64,000 nucleotides of DNA from Branchiostoma floridae. Lineage: Eukaryota; Chordata; Leptocardii; Amphioxiformes; Branchiostomatidae. The stretch is taken from contig NC_049992.1 of NCBI RefSeq assembly GCF_000003815.2, forward strand, positions 17,099,780 to 17,163,779. The letters run 5' to 3'. This document shows positions 54,701 through 63,740 of the stretch, piece after piece. The notes beneath the pieces are model-generated. The model did not search any database. It was not told where the DNA came from and saw only the letters and a list, made by a program, of their open reading frames with translations. The position numbers were made by a program, and so were the translations under genes. Position 1 is the stretch's first letter. Every line of letters starts with the position of its first letter.

Positions 54701-57700
54701 GAACTTGAAAGAAACTTACATTGAATCTATTAATTGTTTAAAATTTAACTTAAATTTACAGATAAAGGAGACTCTTCTTTTTCTACAATATTTGAACAAG
54801 GCCAAAGATGATATTTTTGTACAGTTTTGTACCAATTATATTTTTGCACATGCAACATACTTGTGTGTCCACTTGGCATCCTGAAATCTGGGATATGAAC
54901 TTCAGGTTGTTGCTCTACATTTCCCATGAGTCTGTTCACCGTAGCATCGTCTAAGATTGGCTCCCCGTCTTCGTCAATCTCCACGGGAACGGCGTCTTCA
55001 TCGATCCAATCCATGAGGTGGTCGCTCAGGTCCATCTCCAGAATATTCAAGTTGTTCATGATGTGTTTTTCATTCACAGCCTTGGGGATCACCACCACGT
55101 CCTTCTGTATGGCCCAGCGTAGAACAATATTGGGTATTGAAAAATCCAACGGCACTGCAATTCTATGGAACACGTAATGCGAAAGAACGGGGTTGACCAT
55201 GGAAGGGTCGTCAATCATTTCCGCCCACCGCGTTCCCAGCGTACTGTACCCCTGGTAGACGATGCCACGCTGACGACAGAAATCCCTCGTTGCCTCGTCG
55301 CGGTAGAACGGGTCGAACCAGTTCTGTACCAGCGAGACAGGCACCTCCGCCATGGACATCAGCTTGTTCAGATGTTTGGGGTAGAAGTTGCTGACTCCAA
55401 GGCTCCGTATCTTCCCCTCTCTGTGGAGCTCTTCCATGGCCTTCCAGCTCTCTTCCCAAGACGCCGTCGGATTATCCTTGGGGCATTCGAAGGAATCGTC
55501 ATCACCATCTTCATCAGCCTCCTCCATACAGTCTGGCGAGTGGATCAGAAAAAGGTCGATGTACTCGGTGCCGAGTTTGTCAAGAGACACGTCGACGGAC
55601 TTCTTGGTCGAACTGAAGCCGAAGAACTTTGGAGCCAGTTTGGTGATGATGAAGATGTCTTCCCGGGGGACGCCCGAATCCTTGATGGCTCGGCCGATAG
55701 ATTCCTCGGAGTAACGGTAGGACTGCGCTGTGTCGATCATCCTGTACAGATGGAAAACGTAAATGTCAAGGAAAGATTTCTCCTCATCCCTCCTTCGAGC
55801 CAAGCAACATTAAATCAAATGACCCACCCATCAATCAATCAATGAACAAATCCATGGATCAATCAATCAATCATGTGGCAGCACATTGCCAAGTTTCTGT
55901 TTTATTTAATAGACCAGAACCTAGAGGTCTAGGGTTCAAATTCCCTGACAAGACCCAGTGTTGAGCTCTTGGGAAAGGCACTTCACACAAATTTCCACAC
56001 GTCACTCACGGAACGGTGAAAATGGCCAACCCAACTTTGTTTAGAGATGTTTCTCAGATAGGACATCAAATGGAGGACCTTGTTTGAGGAGAGCCACACC
56101 TCCAGCACATAAAAGAAGCCAAACTTGATAGTCTCTTCATCATTAATTTTCTTGAGTGTTATTTCTTAGAAACATTTGTCCAATCAAGGAGGTCTTTATC
56201 AAACCTGCTTGGTGCCATGGTATACAGTAGTTTGAATGAAGAAAAGTAATTGATCAAAGTTATCTTAGCATAATCTGTCAAAGAAAGGTAATTTTGGAAT
56301 CAGATAATATACAACAACATATATAGCAAGTCAGTTCCCATGCTGTTTCTGCAGCAGGCCTTTCTTTAATGGAGGTGTTGCTAGCCCTTCCTTTAACTTG
56401 ATTGCCTTGAGGCACCTTCTTAAATATGAAACACCCATTTTACATCCCGCCCAAAAGACCCAAGATTAAATCTTAGTCTATATTAAGTCAATAGACGAAG
56501 TTTGACTTAAGTTTAGAGACTTGATAAAAATGACTATCAACTTTTCTCTACGTCGCTCTTGCTATTTTCTTGGACAAAAAAGCCTCAAAACATGTGAAGG
56601 TCTGCTGCCATAGTGTTGGTATAATCTACTCATTTTCTAATCGGTCCAACTCCAATCCACTAGATTTCTTATTAATAATCTTAAGGTCCAATTTTTCCAG
56701 ATCGGTCCAACAAGAAAAAAATGGTTTTGTACCGGTACACCGTACCCAACTCTATTAGTAATCACTAATAAATGTGATAACCTCACCTGTAGCCAGACTT
56801 AAGTGCGAATAACACAGCATCGTATGTCTTCTGGTACATCTGTGCTGTGCCTAAACCGAGTACAGGAACTGAAAATGGAAAAAAAGAAGAAATGAATACA
56901 AAAGATATTTTGCATCATTTTAAAAATTGGACTAGTGTACAATTACACGTACAGTCAAAACTGCTCAACTGCTCAAGTGTCACAGTACAAAATCAAATTT
57001 GTGACAATCTCTGCATTAAAAAAACATGGTGTGATGTACAGAATGCATGCAGAATACACTGTATTGTGTTCTTTTCATGTCATACAAGGCCTTTATAAAC
57101 ACAGATGTGAAGTGTCCCAGAAGTGGAGAAAATTTGGCTTATCAAATGAAAATTATCTTAGACAGTGACATCAAATAGAATGTACGAATCTGGTATTCAA
57201 ATTTCTGACAATGGGGCATGTAAGGTGCGTTTCAATTATTTGATGGAAGCCAAATGGCAATTGTAATACAATTGGAAGCCCAAGCAATATGTTATTATAA
57301 TGACTGATCCAGAATGCTATCACAACCAAAGTATGGCATGAATTATGACTCTTACTAGTATATCCGCTAGGCATCTTCTTGTCCGCAATTGGTTCAACTT
57401 CCTTCATTTCACCTGTTTGGTAGCCATTAATCCAGTTTTCCTGTATTTCTTGAGGCAATGACTTTATTATCTAAAGCACAAAAAGGTAACATCATTTTTA
57501 GTACATCAAGTTTAGAATCATCATCATCATCTTTCGTCCCTGCCAGGCAGGGTTTTATAGATACAGGAAGATACAATGTACATGTTTCCCCTGACCAAAG
57601 GTGTTGCCTATTACGACCAAAAAAAGCAACTTTGACATGGAATGTTGTAAATATGATGTTTTACAAAATGAGCTACTGTAAATGCATTTAAGTTCGTGGG

Positions 57701-60700
57701 GATTTAATTTTGCGGTAGCGGGAAAAAAGGATTTCTTGCAGTTGTTTTAAGTTCGTGGCAACACCATAGACTGCAGTCTCATACCATTATAGAAAAATTG
57801 TTCGCGGTGGTTTTAAGTTCACTTCACCGCGAAAACCGCGAACATTAATCCACCACGAACATTTCTGCATTTACAGTATTCCCATTTCTTTGTTTATATA
57901 ATATTAAGACTTAGTTCATTGTAAATGTATAATAGATATCAAGAGAGTCAATACCACAGGCAGATTTGACTATAAATGAAAAATGTATCTTTAGATGAGA
58001 TTATTCTTTTAATGTAAGGCCATACCAATTTAATTTGTTGGTTCTCGGAATCGCCGCTTCTATTTTTCCCAATTTCAAAAAAAAAAAAAAAATCCATGAG
58101 GTTATTTGCATGTTCATGAGAACTCATTTGCATGTTCGTGAGAGTTACATGGCCCCATTACCTGGTACCTACAAGTTGCTGGACAAACTTCGGCTCAGTT
58201 AAACAAAACTTCTGAAACAAGTACTGGACATGCAAAAACAACTATCACCTGCTTATGTTTTCCTTTGTGTTGTAAATCATCGAAAACCACCAATAGATCG
58301 TGAAATTTGTGCTGAAAAATGACGATTCGGCAAACCAAAATGGCCGCCATGTAGCCAGTCACAAGTATGTAAATGAGATGCAATTTCATGCAAATGAGCA
58401 CGCCTCTAGCGTTTTTTGCTTAAACTGCAGCTTTCACAAAGAGAACAATGAATCAGATGTTTCAGGCACTCTTATTTTTTGGGTGAAATGAAGTCATTTT
58501 CTTGTTGCTAACATACATTAGACATTATACTATGCTAAAAAAGTTTTTCAACCTTTTTAAAAGTTTTTTAATGTTATTAATGATTTACTATGATGATTTA
58601 TTACAACTGTTAAGCTTTATTACTGTGTGTACTTCTGTAATACTGCACATTATTTTGCATTTGTATTGTTGAAATTAAATATAAAATGTATGCTTACATG
58701 CAAATTTTTCATGTAATTGTAACTGGATAAGTATTCTGCCACACATATACCATGGTTTCAGGTCTGGAATTACCAACCTGAAACTCTGGACCTGAATCCA
58801 GACTTGTTGCAGGTTTTTTTTTTTTTTTTTTTTCGCCCTGTCGCTCCAACTTTTTTCTGAAAAAATCCGAGAACCAACAAATTAAATTGGTATGGCCTAA
58901 GCATAAAAAGCAATAAAACCTATATTGTATTTTGTTAGTTGTATTGCTTGTCTGAAAATTTTGAATTTATTGCACAATTAATTGTACAATTATGACATTG
59001 TGCTGAATTATGTACTCACTGTTTAGGATTTTGTAGATAGCTAGAGAATTTTAGATTAGTTCTGAACAGAGACAGATACTTTTTTTCTGTATCTTTCCTT
59101 CAACGTAGAATAAATGGAAAGTTTTGAGTTATTTTGGATAGAAGAATGCCATTCTTGTATGTACAGTCAAACCTGTCTATAGCGGCCACTCAAGGGACTG
59201 GAGAAATATGGCCACTATAGAAAGGTGGCTACTACTAATAGAGAAAATGTTGATCAATTGACCATGAGCAAGCTACACATGATTTCAGTTCCCACCAATC
59301 TTTCTCACCAAGTAACATTGTCTCGATCGGTAAATTCACCGACAAAGACTTGCACTTTAATGCTCAAGGCATGCATACCTTCTGCTACCGCCAAAATGAC
59401 CCTGCGGGGAACTCCAAATCCTCGCAAACTACAATTTCAAACTCGGTGCAGGGTGACATAAGGCTGCAGTTAATGGTTGCAATAGGCAGTGTTTCTGTAT
59501 CTACGGGACCGGAAATCGTGAATCCGTGGCCGCGTTGGACAGGCTAAGCCTATTTCTTAATCATTACAAATGTGTTAGGGACCGACAAAAAGTGGCCACT
59601 ATGGCCAGGTGGCTGCTATGCAATTTAGGTGGCCGCTAATACAGGTGTGACTGTATATCCTGTAAATGCAGTCATAAATGGTCGGTTAGCATATATTACA
59701 TGTACCTCACTCAATGTCTCAGGAAGACCTTGTGAACAGTGGATCTCTTCTGGTTCCTCCTTCACACACCGTAAGAATACCTCCGTGCTCTCGGCAATCA
59801 TCAGATCGGGGTCGACCTCTTCCTCAACTCTATCATTACATTCGCTAAATTGTTGAAACCAAATGCTGAAGGCAATGTTGGGGTCTCCCTCTGACCGTAC
59901 CTTAAAAAAAAGAATAGAACCTGAAGTGAATTTCAAAGTGATCTCAAGTCAGCTCACTCAAAAGCTACTCAGGTCGTGACAGAGAAAACAGATGCTACAG
60001 TTTTGTTTTAATAGCCAGATTTACATAATATTAACTCTTTTTGACCTAAGGACATTATGAAGAGTGGGCCTAAATGGCTTAACGTCCTGGCCAAAGGACT
60101 GCGACCCTTGCCTGGCTGACAGTACCGCAAGTGAGAACAGCCTTGATTCAAACTCATGGCTTCATAGTCCAGAGGCACTGACCACCGGACTAGACACGCT
60201 ACCTTCAAACAATGTGATCACGTTATCATCATCATAGAGAAATCAGCTAAGTAGACCAATTACAAGACTATATGATATAATTTATTAGCTAAGGGCACAA
60301 CCCACCGTACATGCAAATACGTGCTGCCTACATGCCAAAATGTGGGCAGTCTTTTGGGATCCGTAAGTAGTAAGTACCGCCTCCGTACGAACTCGTAGGG
60401 AATCCGATGGATTTTGGAGCACACAGACATGCCGTAGAACTTAACGTGCAGGCAAAACTTTATGTGCCATCGGGCTGCGGATTCGCCTCCCCCCCCCCCG
60501 TACGTGTCAGTACCGGCAACGCGCCTGCCCTGTACAGTCTGAAGGTTTTCAGAAATACGTGGTGGACGTAGCCTCTCAAAAAAATGTACGGACAAATTGC
60601 ACGTACGGCGGGTTGTGCCCTTAGCTTGATTGGGTTAAATCTCATGGTGCTCTTTGGTGTGACAAATTAGCAGTGGGTTTTGATGTTATATGTACAGGAA

Positions 60701-63038
60701 TCAGGCCTCCCAAATAGCTAAGATATAATGCTACAATGTAAGAGTCCTTTCAGAATCTGTGATGTCATGACCCCTTCTACGTTTTTCCCACCGAAGTGTA
60801 CACAGCAGACATTTGATATAAAGAAATTTAAGATGTTTTCAAAAAAAGAGACAAACTTTTTACATGGACGATTGTCCACGGGGTAACCTACATCCATTGT
60901 TAAGTCGATGGACGTTGGTTTTAAACTGCAGCATATTGAAAATATTGCATTAGTGAAAACCTGACTGTCCATTGGCTTGATAATTAACGTTAGTTCACCT
61001 TTATCCGCCTTTAACCTATATCCGTTGTGTTGCTAAACAGGATATCCAGGGATATTAAATCGATGGACAGTAGTTTCAAATTGTACTATTTTCAAGATAT
61101 TGCCATTCGGAACCATCATCTGTCGACTTGATATCCCTGGATACATTGTGCTTAAAAAGAATGGATAAAGGTTACCCTGCGGATAAAGGTGAACTAGCGT
61201 TACCTAAACACACCCGTTTTAAAAATAACATCTGATATACAATTGTAGGTTACCCCACAAATAAAGTTGTACTAGGGTGAGAGGAAGTTTTATTTCATTA
61301 CCTGGTGATACCAAAATTGTGGAACAAATAACATGTCCCCTGCTTCCAGCTCAGCAATGGTATAGTCCACCTCAGCGACAAGTGGGAACCTGACCAGGTC
61401 AATCTCTTCTGGGTCCAGCGGTGCTAAACCTGATGTCATAGAACATTGAAGGAACTTTGTGACGAAAATCTTATCTGGCGCTCTCGCGAAGCTCTGTCGT
61501 ACAGTAGACACCAATGCTTTTTCTTGTTTATCTTGTTTTGCTTCCTCACAGAAAATTTATCGTAGAAAAATGTGCTTGTCCATGGGTTTTAAAGAAAAAA
61601 TGAGATTTGTTTTCTTGTATTTCCAAAAATGCTTTTCTTGTTTATCTTGTTTGGCTTCCTCACAGAAAATTTATCTTCCAGGAAGAAAAAAAATCTTGTA
61701 TTTCTTATGAGTTGAATCTGGTTAGAAAAAAAACAAGATTTTCTAGAATTTTTTTCTATAAGAAAAAATAAGAAGATTTTGCTTAACTGTCTAGAAGATT
61801 TTTGAAGTTTCTCGTTTTGCTTGAATTTTATTCTCAATTTTCTTCCTGCAAGAATATTTGTCTTCATACAAGAATTGACCATGGGGTAAGCAAAATAAGA
61901 AAAAATCATTTTTGGTAGTGTACTGGAACACTTTTCTAGTGTGCTTTGGTGTTTTTGCCTTTCCTTAATTGTGCTTTAATTAAGATTACCCAAGGAAAAT
62001 AAAATAAATGTATGTTCCAATGAGTAGTTACACTGCAAAATTTTACTTTCCATTGCTATCCTCTCTAGAGCCACTGAAATGCGTGACCATAAGAAATAGG
62101 ACACCTGACAAAACATGATTTACTTTTCTGTCTAAGATAATGTTACAATAATTTGAAATGGATCAATGACGTTGAAAAGGTTAGGGAAGGGTGCCCTTAA
62201 TAGAATATACTTTGTGACACTCGTGACAATTTGTTTTTAAATTACCCTTGCCAATCGCAAAGTTTGTTAGCAGTAAAATGTTTTAACGCCCTTCACTACC
62301 AAAAATGATTTTTTTTTGTGTATCTTGTTTTTCTTCCTCACAGAAAATTTATCTTCCAAGAAGAAAATTATTCTGTCCCCAAGAAATCTTAGCAAATGGT
62401 GCTTATCCATGGGGCAAGCAAATTTTTGCTTGAATTTTGTAGACATTTTTGAGATTAATATTCTTACACGAAGAATACTTTTCTTACATCAAGAGCAGAA
62501 ATTCTTGTATTTCTTAAGAGTTATAAAAAAGCAAGCATTTCTAGAATCTTTTTCTTGCATCATAAGAAAAAACAAGAAGATTTTGCTTAAAGTTCTTAGG
62601 TGTGAGAAACATTTTCTTTACCAAAGAAGAATAAGAAAATTGTTCTTTGCGTGAGAATTAAGATTTTTTGGTAGATTCTTGTTTTGCTTAGAATTTTATT
62701 CTACATTTTCTTCTTGCAAGAACATTTTTTTCATATAAGAATTGTCCATTGGGTAAGCAAAACAAGCAAAAATCATTTATGGTAGTGTTCATAAAATAAT
62801 CTCACTGATAGCCCTTGTAAGCGTTTCCCTACTGGCACCTCAGTGAATAGCACCAGAGCCTCATGAACATACCTGGCAGCACGGTGAAGTCGTTCATATA
62901 CAGATGGTTGGAGAACTTGGGGTCGATGACCAGGACGGTTTTCTTCCCGGACACCAACGTCAGGATGTTGTCTACTCCGTCATGGTGGATCACGTAACTG
63001 GTGTTCCCTGAACTGTACAGCATGTTTATACCTGTCAG
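42545..63038 (-). CDS. ER-luminal fusion protein: JmjC/cupin-8, two aldo-keto reductases, PQQ-type propeller, KDEL (5-prime end beyond window)
   Basis: Thirteen exons in order: 63038-62873, 61429-61302, 59900-59706, 57461-57356, 56868-56787, 55741-54861, 54497-54416, 53511-52511, 51641-51516, 51008-50781, 49925-49710, 47896-47735 and 42789-42545. All are GT-AG and phase-compatible, giving 1205 residues to TAA. Parts: C-terminal portion of a JmjC oxygenase (1-163; Fe ligands H18, D20, H97), linker (164-198), aldo-keto reductase 1 (199-519; D229, Y234, K260, H293), aldo-keto reductase 2 (520-about 830; D550, Y555, K583, H616), beta-propeller of about eight PQQ-type repeats (about 850-1197), and KDEL. 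Inferred role: multi-step redox/hydroxylation enzyme in the ER lumen, substrate unknown. A signal peptide and the N-terminal JmjC part should lie past 64000. Alternative: two or more adjacent genes, but no stop, start or polyadenylation break is seen. Confidence 0.82.
42830..42905. repeat. TTTTTAGAAATTTTTT repeat
   Basis: Several units of TTTTTTAGAAATTTTTTCC. A similar cluster lies at 47097-47225 at the other end of the same intron. Confidence 0.7.
43130..43960. repeat. 163-bp tandem repeat, about 4.5 copies
   Basis: The string TTTTGGCCCCTGTACC (or TTTTGGCTCC) recurs at 43315, 43478, 43641 and 43804, plus a first degenerate copy at 43152, each 163 bp apart. It is intronic. A single related copy with the same flank (to about 44065) lies at 45117-45400. 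Confidence 0.92.
43970..47734. other. Intron of the KDEL gene, no exon seen
   Basis: It contains the partner copy of the 163-bp unit and its flank (45117-45400), a pair of related blocks at about 44895-45080 and 45615-45850 (CATATCTA.GATAATC, CAGTCACTTA, CTTCTCTTCAG, CTTCGCTGCGC.GTTAGC), and a GC-rich patch at 45490-45580. Neighbouring exons join in phase, so no coding exon is missing. Confidence 0.55.
47735..47896 (-). CDS. Fusion gene exon: propeller repeat
   Basis: It encodes GGSVLAVDIRRGKLKWEKV and SSPALDNDGFLYIGSGDG. Phase 1-1, acceptor CATGCACAG, donor GTCAGC. Confidence 0.88.
48232..48755. repeat. 43-bp minisatellite, about 12 copies
   Basis: Unit GGTGTTCAGCACCAAGGACA plus GGTGTGTTTGCCTGTG and a variable end. 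The period is 43 bp, not a multiple of three, and no frame contains a stop, so all three forward frames and a reverse frame stay open. These are not genes. Diverged units continue at 49100-49345 and 51730-52430. Confidence 0.95.
48844..49098. repeat. 255-bp direct duplication, copy 1
   Basis: Nearly identical to 49353-49607 (a single C/G difference noticed), 509 bp apart. Confidence 0.92.
49353..49607. repeat. 255-bp direct duplication, copy 2
   Basis: Second copy of 48844-49098. It lies about 100 bp beyond the donor of the propeller exon ending at 49710. Confidence 0.92.
49710..49925 (-). CDS. Fusion gene exon: propeller repeats
   Basis: It encodes IWAAPVLSRDGRYVYFSSRD and DSTPVINKDGTLFVG. 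Phase 1-1, acceptor TTACACAG, donor GTGGGT. Confidence 0.88.
50343..50771. mobile_element. Non-autonomous element with nested palindromes
   Basis: ATGTCATACCTGTGACGC at the left and GGGTATGACAT at about 50613-50623 form an inverted pair. Directly after it AATACAACACGGTGTATTCTG (50631 onward) is inverted at 50750-50770. A related copy lies at 53913-54260. The minus-strand open frames in both are the same non-coding repeat. Confidence 0.8.
50781..51008 (-). CDS. Fusion gene exon: two propeller repeats
   Basis: It encodes SPLVGADGTVYIGTLDS.. DGAVKWSRDLGG and then WIGLAIGHDGRLVYVG. Phase 1-1. A mobile element ends about 10 bp beyond its donor. Confidence 0.88.
51009..51515. other. Intron of the KDEL gene
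   Basis: AT-rich. A segment near 51240-51340 (cacttcagac.. TGTTCAAGACAATCTTGA) resembles the inverse of 40076-40110. No exon seen. Confidence 0.45.
51516..51641 (-). CDS. Fusion gene exon: propeller repeat
   Basis: It encodes SSPAFSPDQSVVYFGTEDG and DGHVVWRYKT, a PQQ-type blade with the W-x-Y/F ending. Phase 1-1. Confidence 0.85.
51730..52430. repeat. Diverged copies of the 43-bp minisatellite
   Basis: Repeated GGATGGTGTTCAGCACCAAG units with variable spacing. The part 52080-52290 is closely similar over about 200 bp to 49105-49300 in a different intron. Confidence 0.85.
52511..53511 (-). CDS. Fusion gene exon: aldo-keto reductase 2 body and first propeller blade
   Basis: It encodes MIDTAQSYY, LVTKVSP, DLLLIHDQD, GVSNFYPKHL and VVIIPKSV, with the complete tetrad, and a cysteine pair seven residues apart in the loop after the catalytic His. 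It then passes without a break through an acidic/Gln-rich linker into a propeller motif (IFIGSDDGKMYALDGETGKV). One exon thus contains the reductase-propeller junction, direct proof that these two parts are one protein. Confidence 0.93.
53512..53912. other. Intron of the KDEL gene, nothing seen
   Basis: AT-rich DNA between the second reductase body exon and a mobile element. No exon or repeat unit was recognised. Confidence 0.5.
53913..54260. mobile_element. Second copy of the nested-palindrome element
   Basis: Matches 50343-50700 (GGTGTTCCGGAC, CTCCATTCGAATAAATC, TTCTGGCGCATTTCGCATCA, AATACAACACGGTGTATTC) with about 10 percent differences by eye, and lacks the second half of the right-hand palindrome. 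Confidence 0.8.
54416..54497 (-). CDS. Fusion gene exon: aldo-keto reductase 2, N-terminal
   Basis: 82 bp, phase 1 to 2, encoding PVFGLGTAGMMDKTYDLV and ALKAGYR. Same length and phase as the exon at 56787-56868, as expected from tandem duplication of an exon pair. Confidence 0.88.
54861..55741 (-). CDS. Fusion gene exon: aldo-keto reductase 1, body
   Basis: It encodes MIDTAQSY (catalytic Asp and Tyr), IITKLAP (Lys), DLFLIHSPD (His), the GVSNFYPKHL motif, VQNWFDPFYRD and VVVIPKAV for cofactor binding. A loop with two cysteines 15 residues apart follows the catalytic His. All four tetrad residues are present, so the domain should be active. Confidence 0.92.
55804..56786. other. Intron of the KDEL gene with SINE fragments
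   Basis: At 55905-56010 a box-B-like GGGTTCAAATTCC is followed by CTCTTGGGAAAGGCACTTCA (SINE family, plus). At 56370-56460 an antisense fragment of the 28057-type SINE is seen (GGTGTTGCTAGC, GAGGCACCTTC). No exon recognised. Confidence 0.5.
56787..56868 (-). CDS. Fusion gene exon: aldo-keto reductase 1, N-terminal
   Basis: 82 bp, phase 1 to 2, encoding PVLGLGTAQMYQKTYDAV and ALKSGYR, the family's opening G-x-G-T signature. The matching exon of reductase 2 is also 82 bp with the same phases. Confidence 0.88.
57356..57461 (-). CDS. Fusion gene exon: linker to first aldo-keto reductase
   Basis: 35 codons, phase 0 to 1, ending in KKMPSGYT. The same M-P-S-G-x-T pattern occurs at the end of the exon before the second reductase (FRMPSGHT), so it is the first strand of the reductase unit. 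Confidence 0.75.
57674..57878 (-). mobile_element. MITE with TACTGTAAATGCA ends, copy 2
   Basis: Clean 13-bp terminal inverted repeats TACTGTAAATGCA / TGCATTTACAGTA, a GTTCGCGGTGG / CCACCACGAAC interior, and antisense orientation to 14456-14653. Confidence 0.85.
58017..58898. mobile_element. ~880-bp inverted-repeat element
   Basis: About 33-bp ends: AGGCCATACCAATTTAATTT..GTTCTCGGA and its complement at 58866-58898. The interior has a poly-A and a poly-T run near the two ends and no recognisable transposase. Confidence 0.8.
59162..59655. mobile_element. ~490-bp inverted-repeat element
   Basis: Ends TACAGTCAAACCTGT / ACAGGTGTGACTGTA with inner TAGCGGCCAC / GTGGCCGCTA. Ends 50 bp before the donor of the JmjC exon at 59706. 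A single related end (CACCTGTCTATAGTGGCCAC) lies at about 46388-46407. Confidence 0.8.
59706..59900 (-). CDS. Fusion gene exon: end of JmjC domain
   Basis: It continues with VRSEGDPNIAFSIWFQQF, the strand after the distal His typical of JMJD proteins, followed by an acidic helical segment. 65 codons, phase 0-0. The acceptor follows a strong T run (CTTTTTTTTAAG). Confidence 0.85.
59937..60984. other. Intron of the KDEL gene; repeat fragments
   Basis: It starts with the GTGACAGAGA repeat family, contains a SINE-like segment at 60100-60200 and a segment at 60290-60620 bounded by inverted AAGGGCACAACCC..GTAC / GGGTTGTGCCCTTAGCT. A partial member of the TAACG MITE family lies at 60870-60975. Confidence 0.5.
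60285..60623. mobile_element. Inverted-repeat element with GCTAAGGGCACAACCC ends
   Basis: The left end AGCTAAGGGCACAACCC.CCGTACATGCA and the right end TGCACGTACGGCGGGTTGTGC are inverted copies. The interior repeats GTACG..CCG motifs. No coding capacity. Confidence 0.7.
60985..61202. mobile_element. MITE with TAACGCTGGTTCACC ends, copy 3
   Basis: Ends TAACGTTAGTTCACCTTTAT and ATAAAGGTGAACTAGCGTTA; internal inverted CAGGGATAT..ATCGA / TCGACTTGATATCCCTG. It lies 100 bp from the JmjC exon at 61302. Confidence 0.8.
61302..61429 (-). CDS. Fusion gene exon: JmjC second half with distal His
   Basis: It encodes PLDPEEIDLVRFPLVAEVDY and then ELEAGDMLFVPQFWYHQ, the cupin-8 signature with the third iron ligand (the final His). 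Phase 1 to 0; acceptor GACATCAG, donor GTAATG. Confidence 0.88.
61511..61920. mobile_element. Partial copy of the 62294 element
   Basis: Contains CTTCCTCACAGAAAATTTATC twice (about 61540 and 61652) and the right end AAAAATCATTTTTGGTAGTG. The left terminal repeat is missing. Confidence 0.7.
61921..62293. other. Intron of the KDEL gene, nothing seen
   Basis: Unique-looking AT-rich sequence between two related mobile elements. Confidence 0.5.
62294..62787. mobile_element. A/T-rich inverted-repeat element
   Basis: Ends CACTACCAAAAATGATTTTT and AAAATCATTTATGGTAGTG. The interior is made of repeated AAGAAAATT / TTTTCTTG. It lies 85 bp from the JmjC exon donor at 62873. Confidence 0.8.
62873..63038 (-). 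CDS. Fusion gene exon: JmjC core with Fe-binding HxD
   Basis: It encodes SGNTSYVIHHDGVDNILTLV, with the H-x-D iron ligands, and SGKKTVLVIDP, which supplies the lysine that usually binds 2-oxoglutarate in cupin-8 proteins. The acceptor (CCCTCTCCCAG) and the first exon bases are also the unit of the adjacent 41-bp minisatellite. An alternative acceptor six bases in (CTGACAG) would drop two residues. Confidence 0.85.
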
Positions 63039-63060
63039 CTGGGAGAGGGAACAGCACATT

Positions 63061-63740
63061 TTTAATTAATCACCTTCAAACCTTGGAGATGATAGCTGTA
63101 CAGCATGTTTATACCTGTTAGCTGGGAGAGGAAACAGCACATTATCACTTTAACCCTGTCTGCTGGGAGAGGGAACAGCACATTATCACTTTAACCCTGT
63201 CTGCTGGGAGAGGGAACAGCACATTATCACTTTAACCCTGTCTGCTGGGAGAGGGAACAGCACATTATCACTTTAACCCTGTCTGCTGGGAGAGGGAACA
63301 GCACATTATCACTTTAACCCTGTCTGCTGGGAGAGGAAACAGCACATTATCACTTTAACCCTGTCAGCTGGGATAGGGAACAGCACATTATCACTTTAAC
63401 CCTGTCTGCTGGGAGAGGGAACAGCACATTATCACTTTAACCTTAGACATGTTACCTGTACAGTATGTTTATACCTGTCAGCTGGGAGAGGGAACAGCAC
63501 ATTATCACTTTAACCCTGTCTGCTGGGATAGGGAACAGCACATTATCACTTTAACCCTGCACATGTTACCTGTACAGCATGTTTATACCTGTAAGCTGAG
63601 AGAGGGAACAGCACATTATCACTTTAACCCTGTCAGCTGGGATAGGGAACAGCACATTATCACTTTAACCCTGGACATGATAGCTGTATAGCATATAACT
63701 GTTAGCTGGGAGAGGGAACAGCACATTTACCATTATCACT
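63061..63740. repeat. 41-bp minisatellite derived from an exon boundary
   Basis: Unit GCTGGGAGAGGGAACAGCAC plus ATTATCACTTTAACCCTGTCT, 41 bp, about eight regular copies from 63121 and longer composite units at about 63098, 63455, 63569 and 63680. The composite units also carry GTACAGCATGTTTATACCTG, which is the first coding sequence of the JmjC exon. Confidence 0.93.

Noticed and set aside
54926..55845. Plus-strand frames of up to 226 codons opposite the reductase exons
   Set aside because: Antisense shadows of well-supported aldo-keto reductase coding sequence.
63061..63740. CRISPR-like array
   Set aside because: Units are contiguous with no unique spacers and derive from the neighbouring exon boundary; eukaryotic context.
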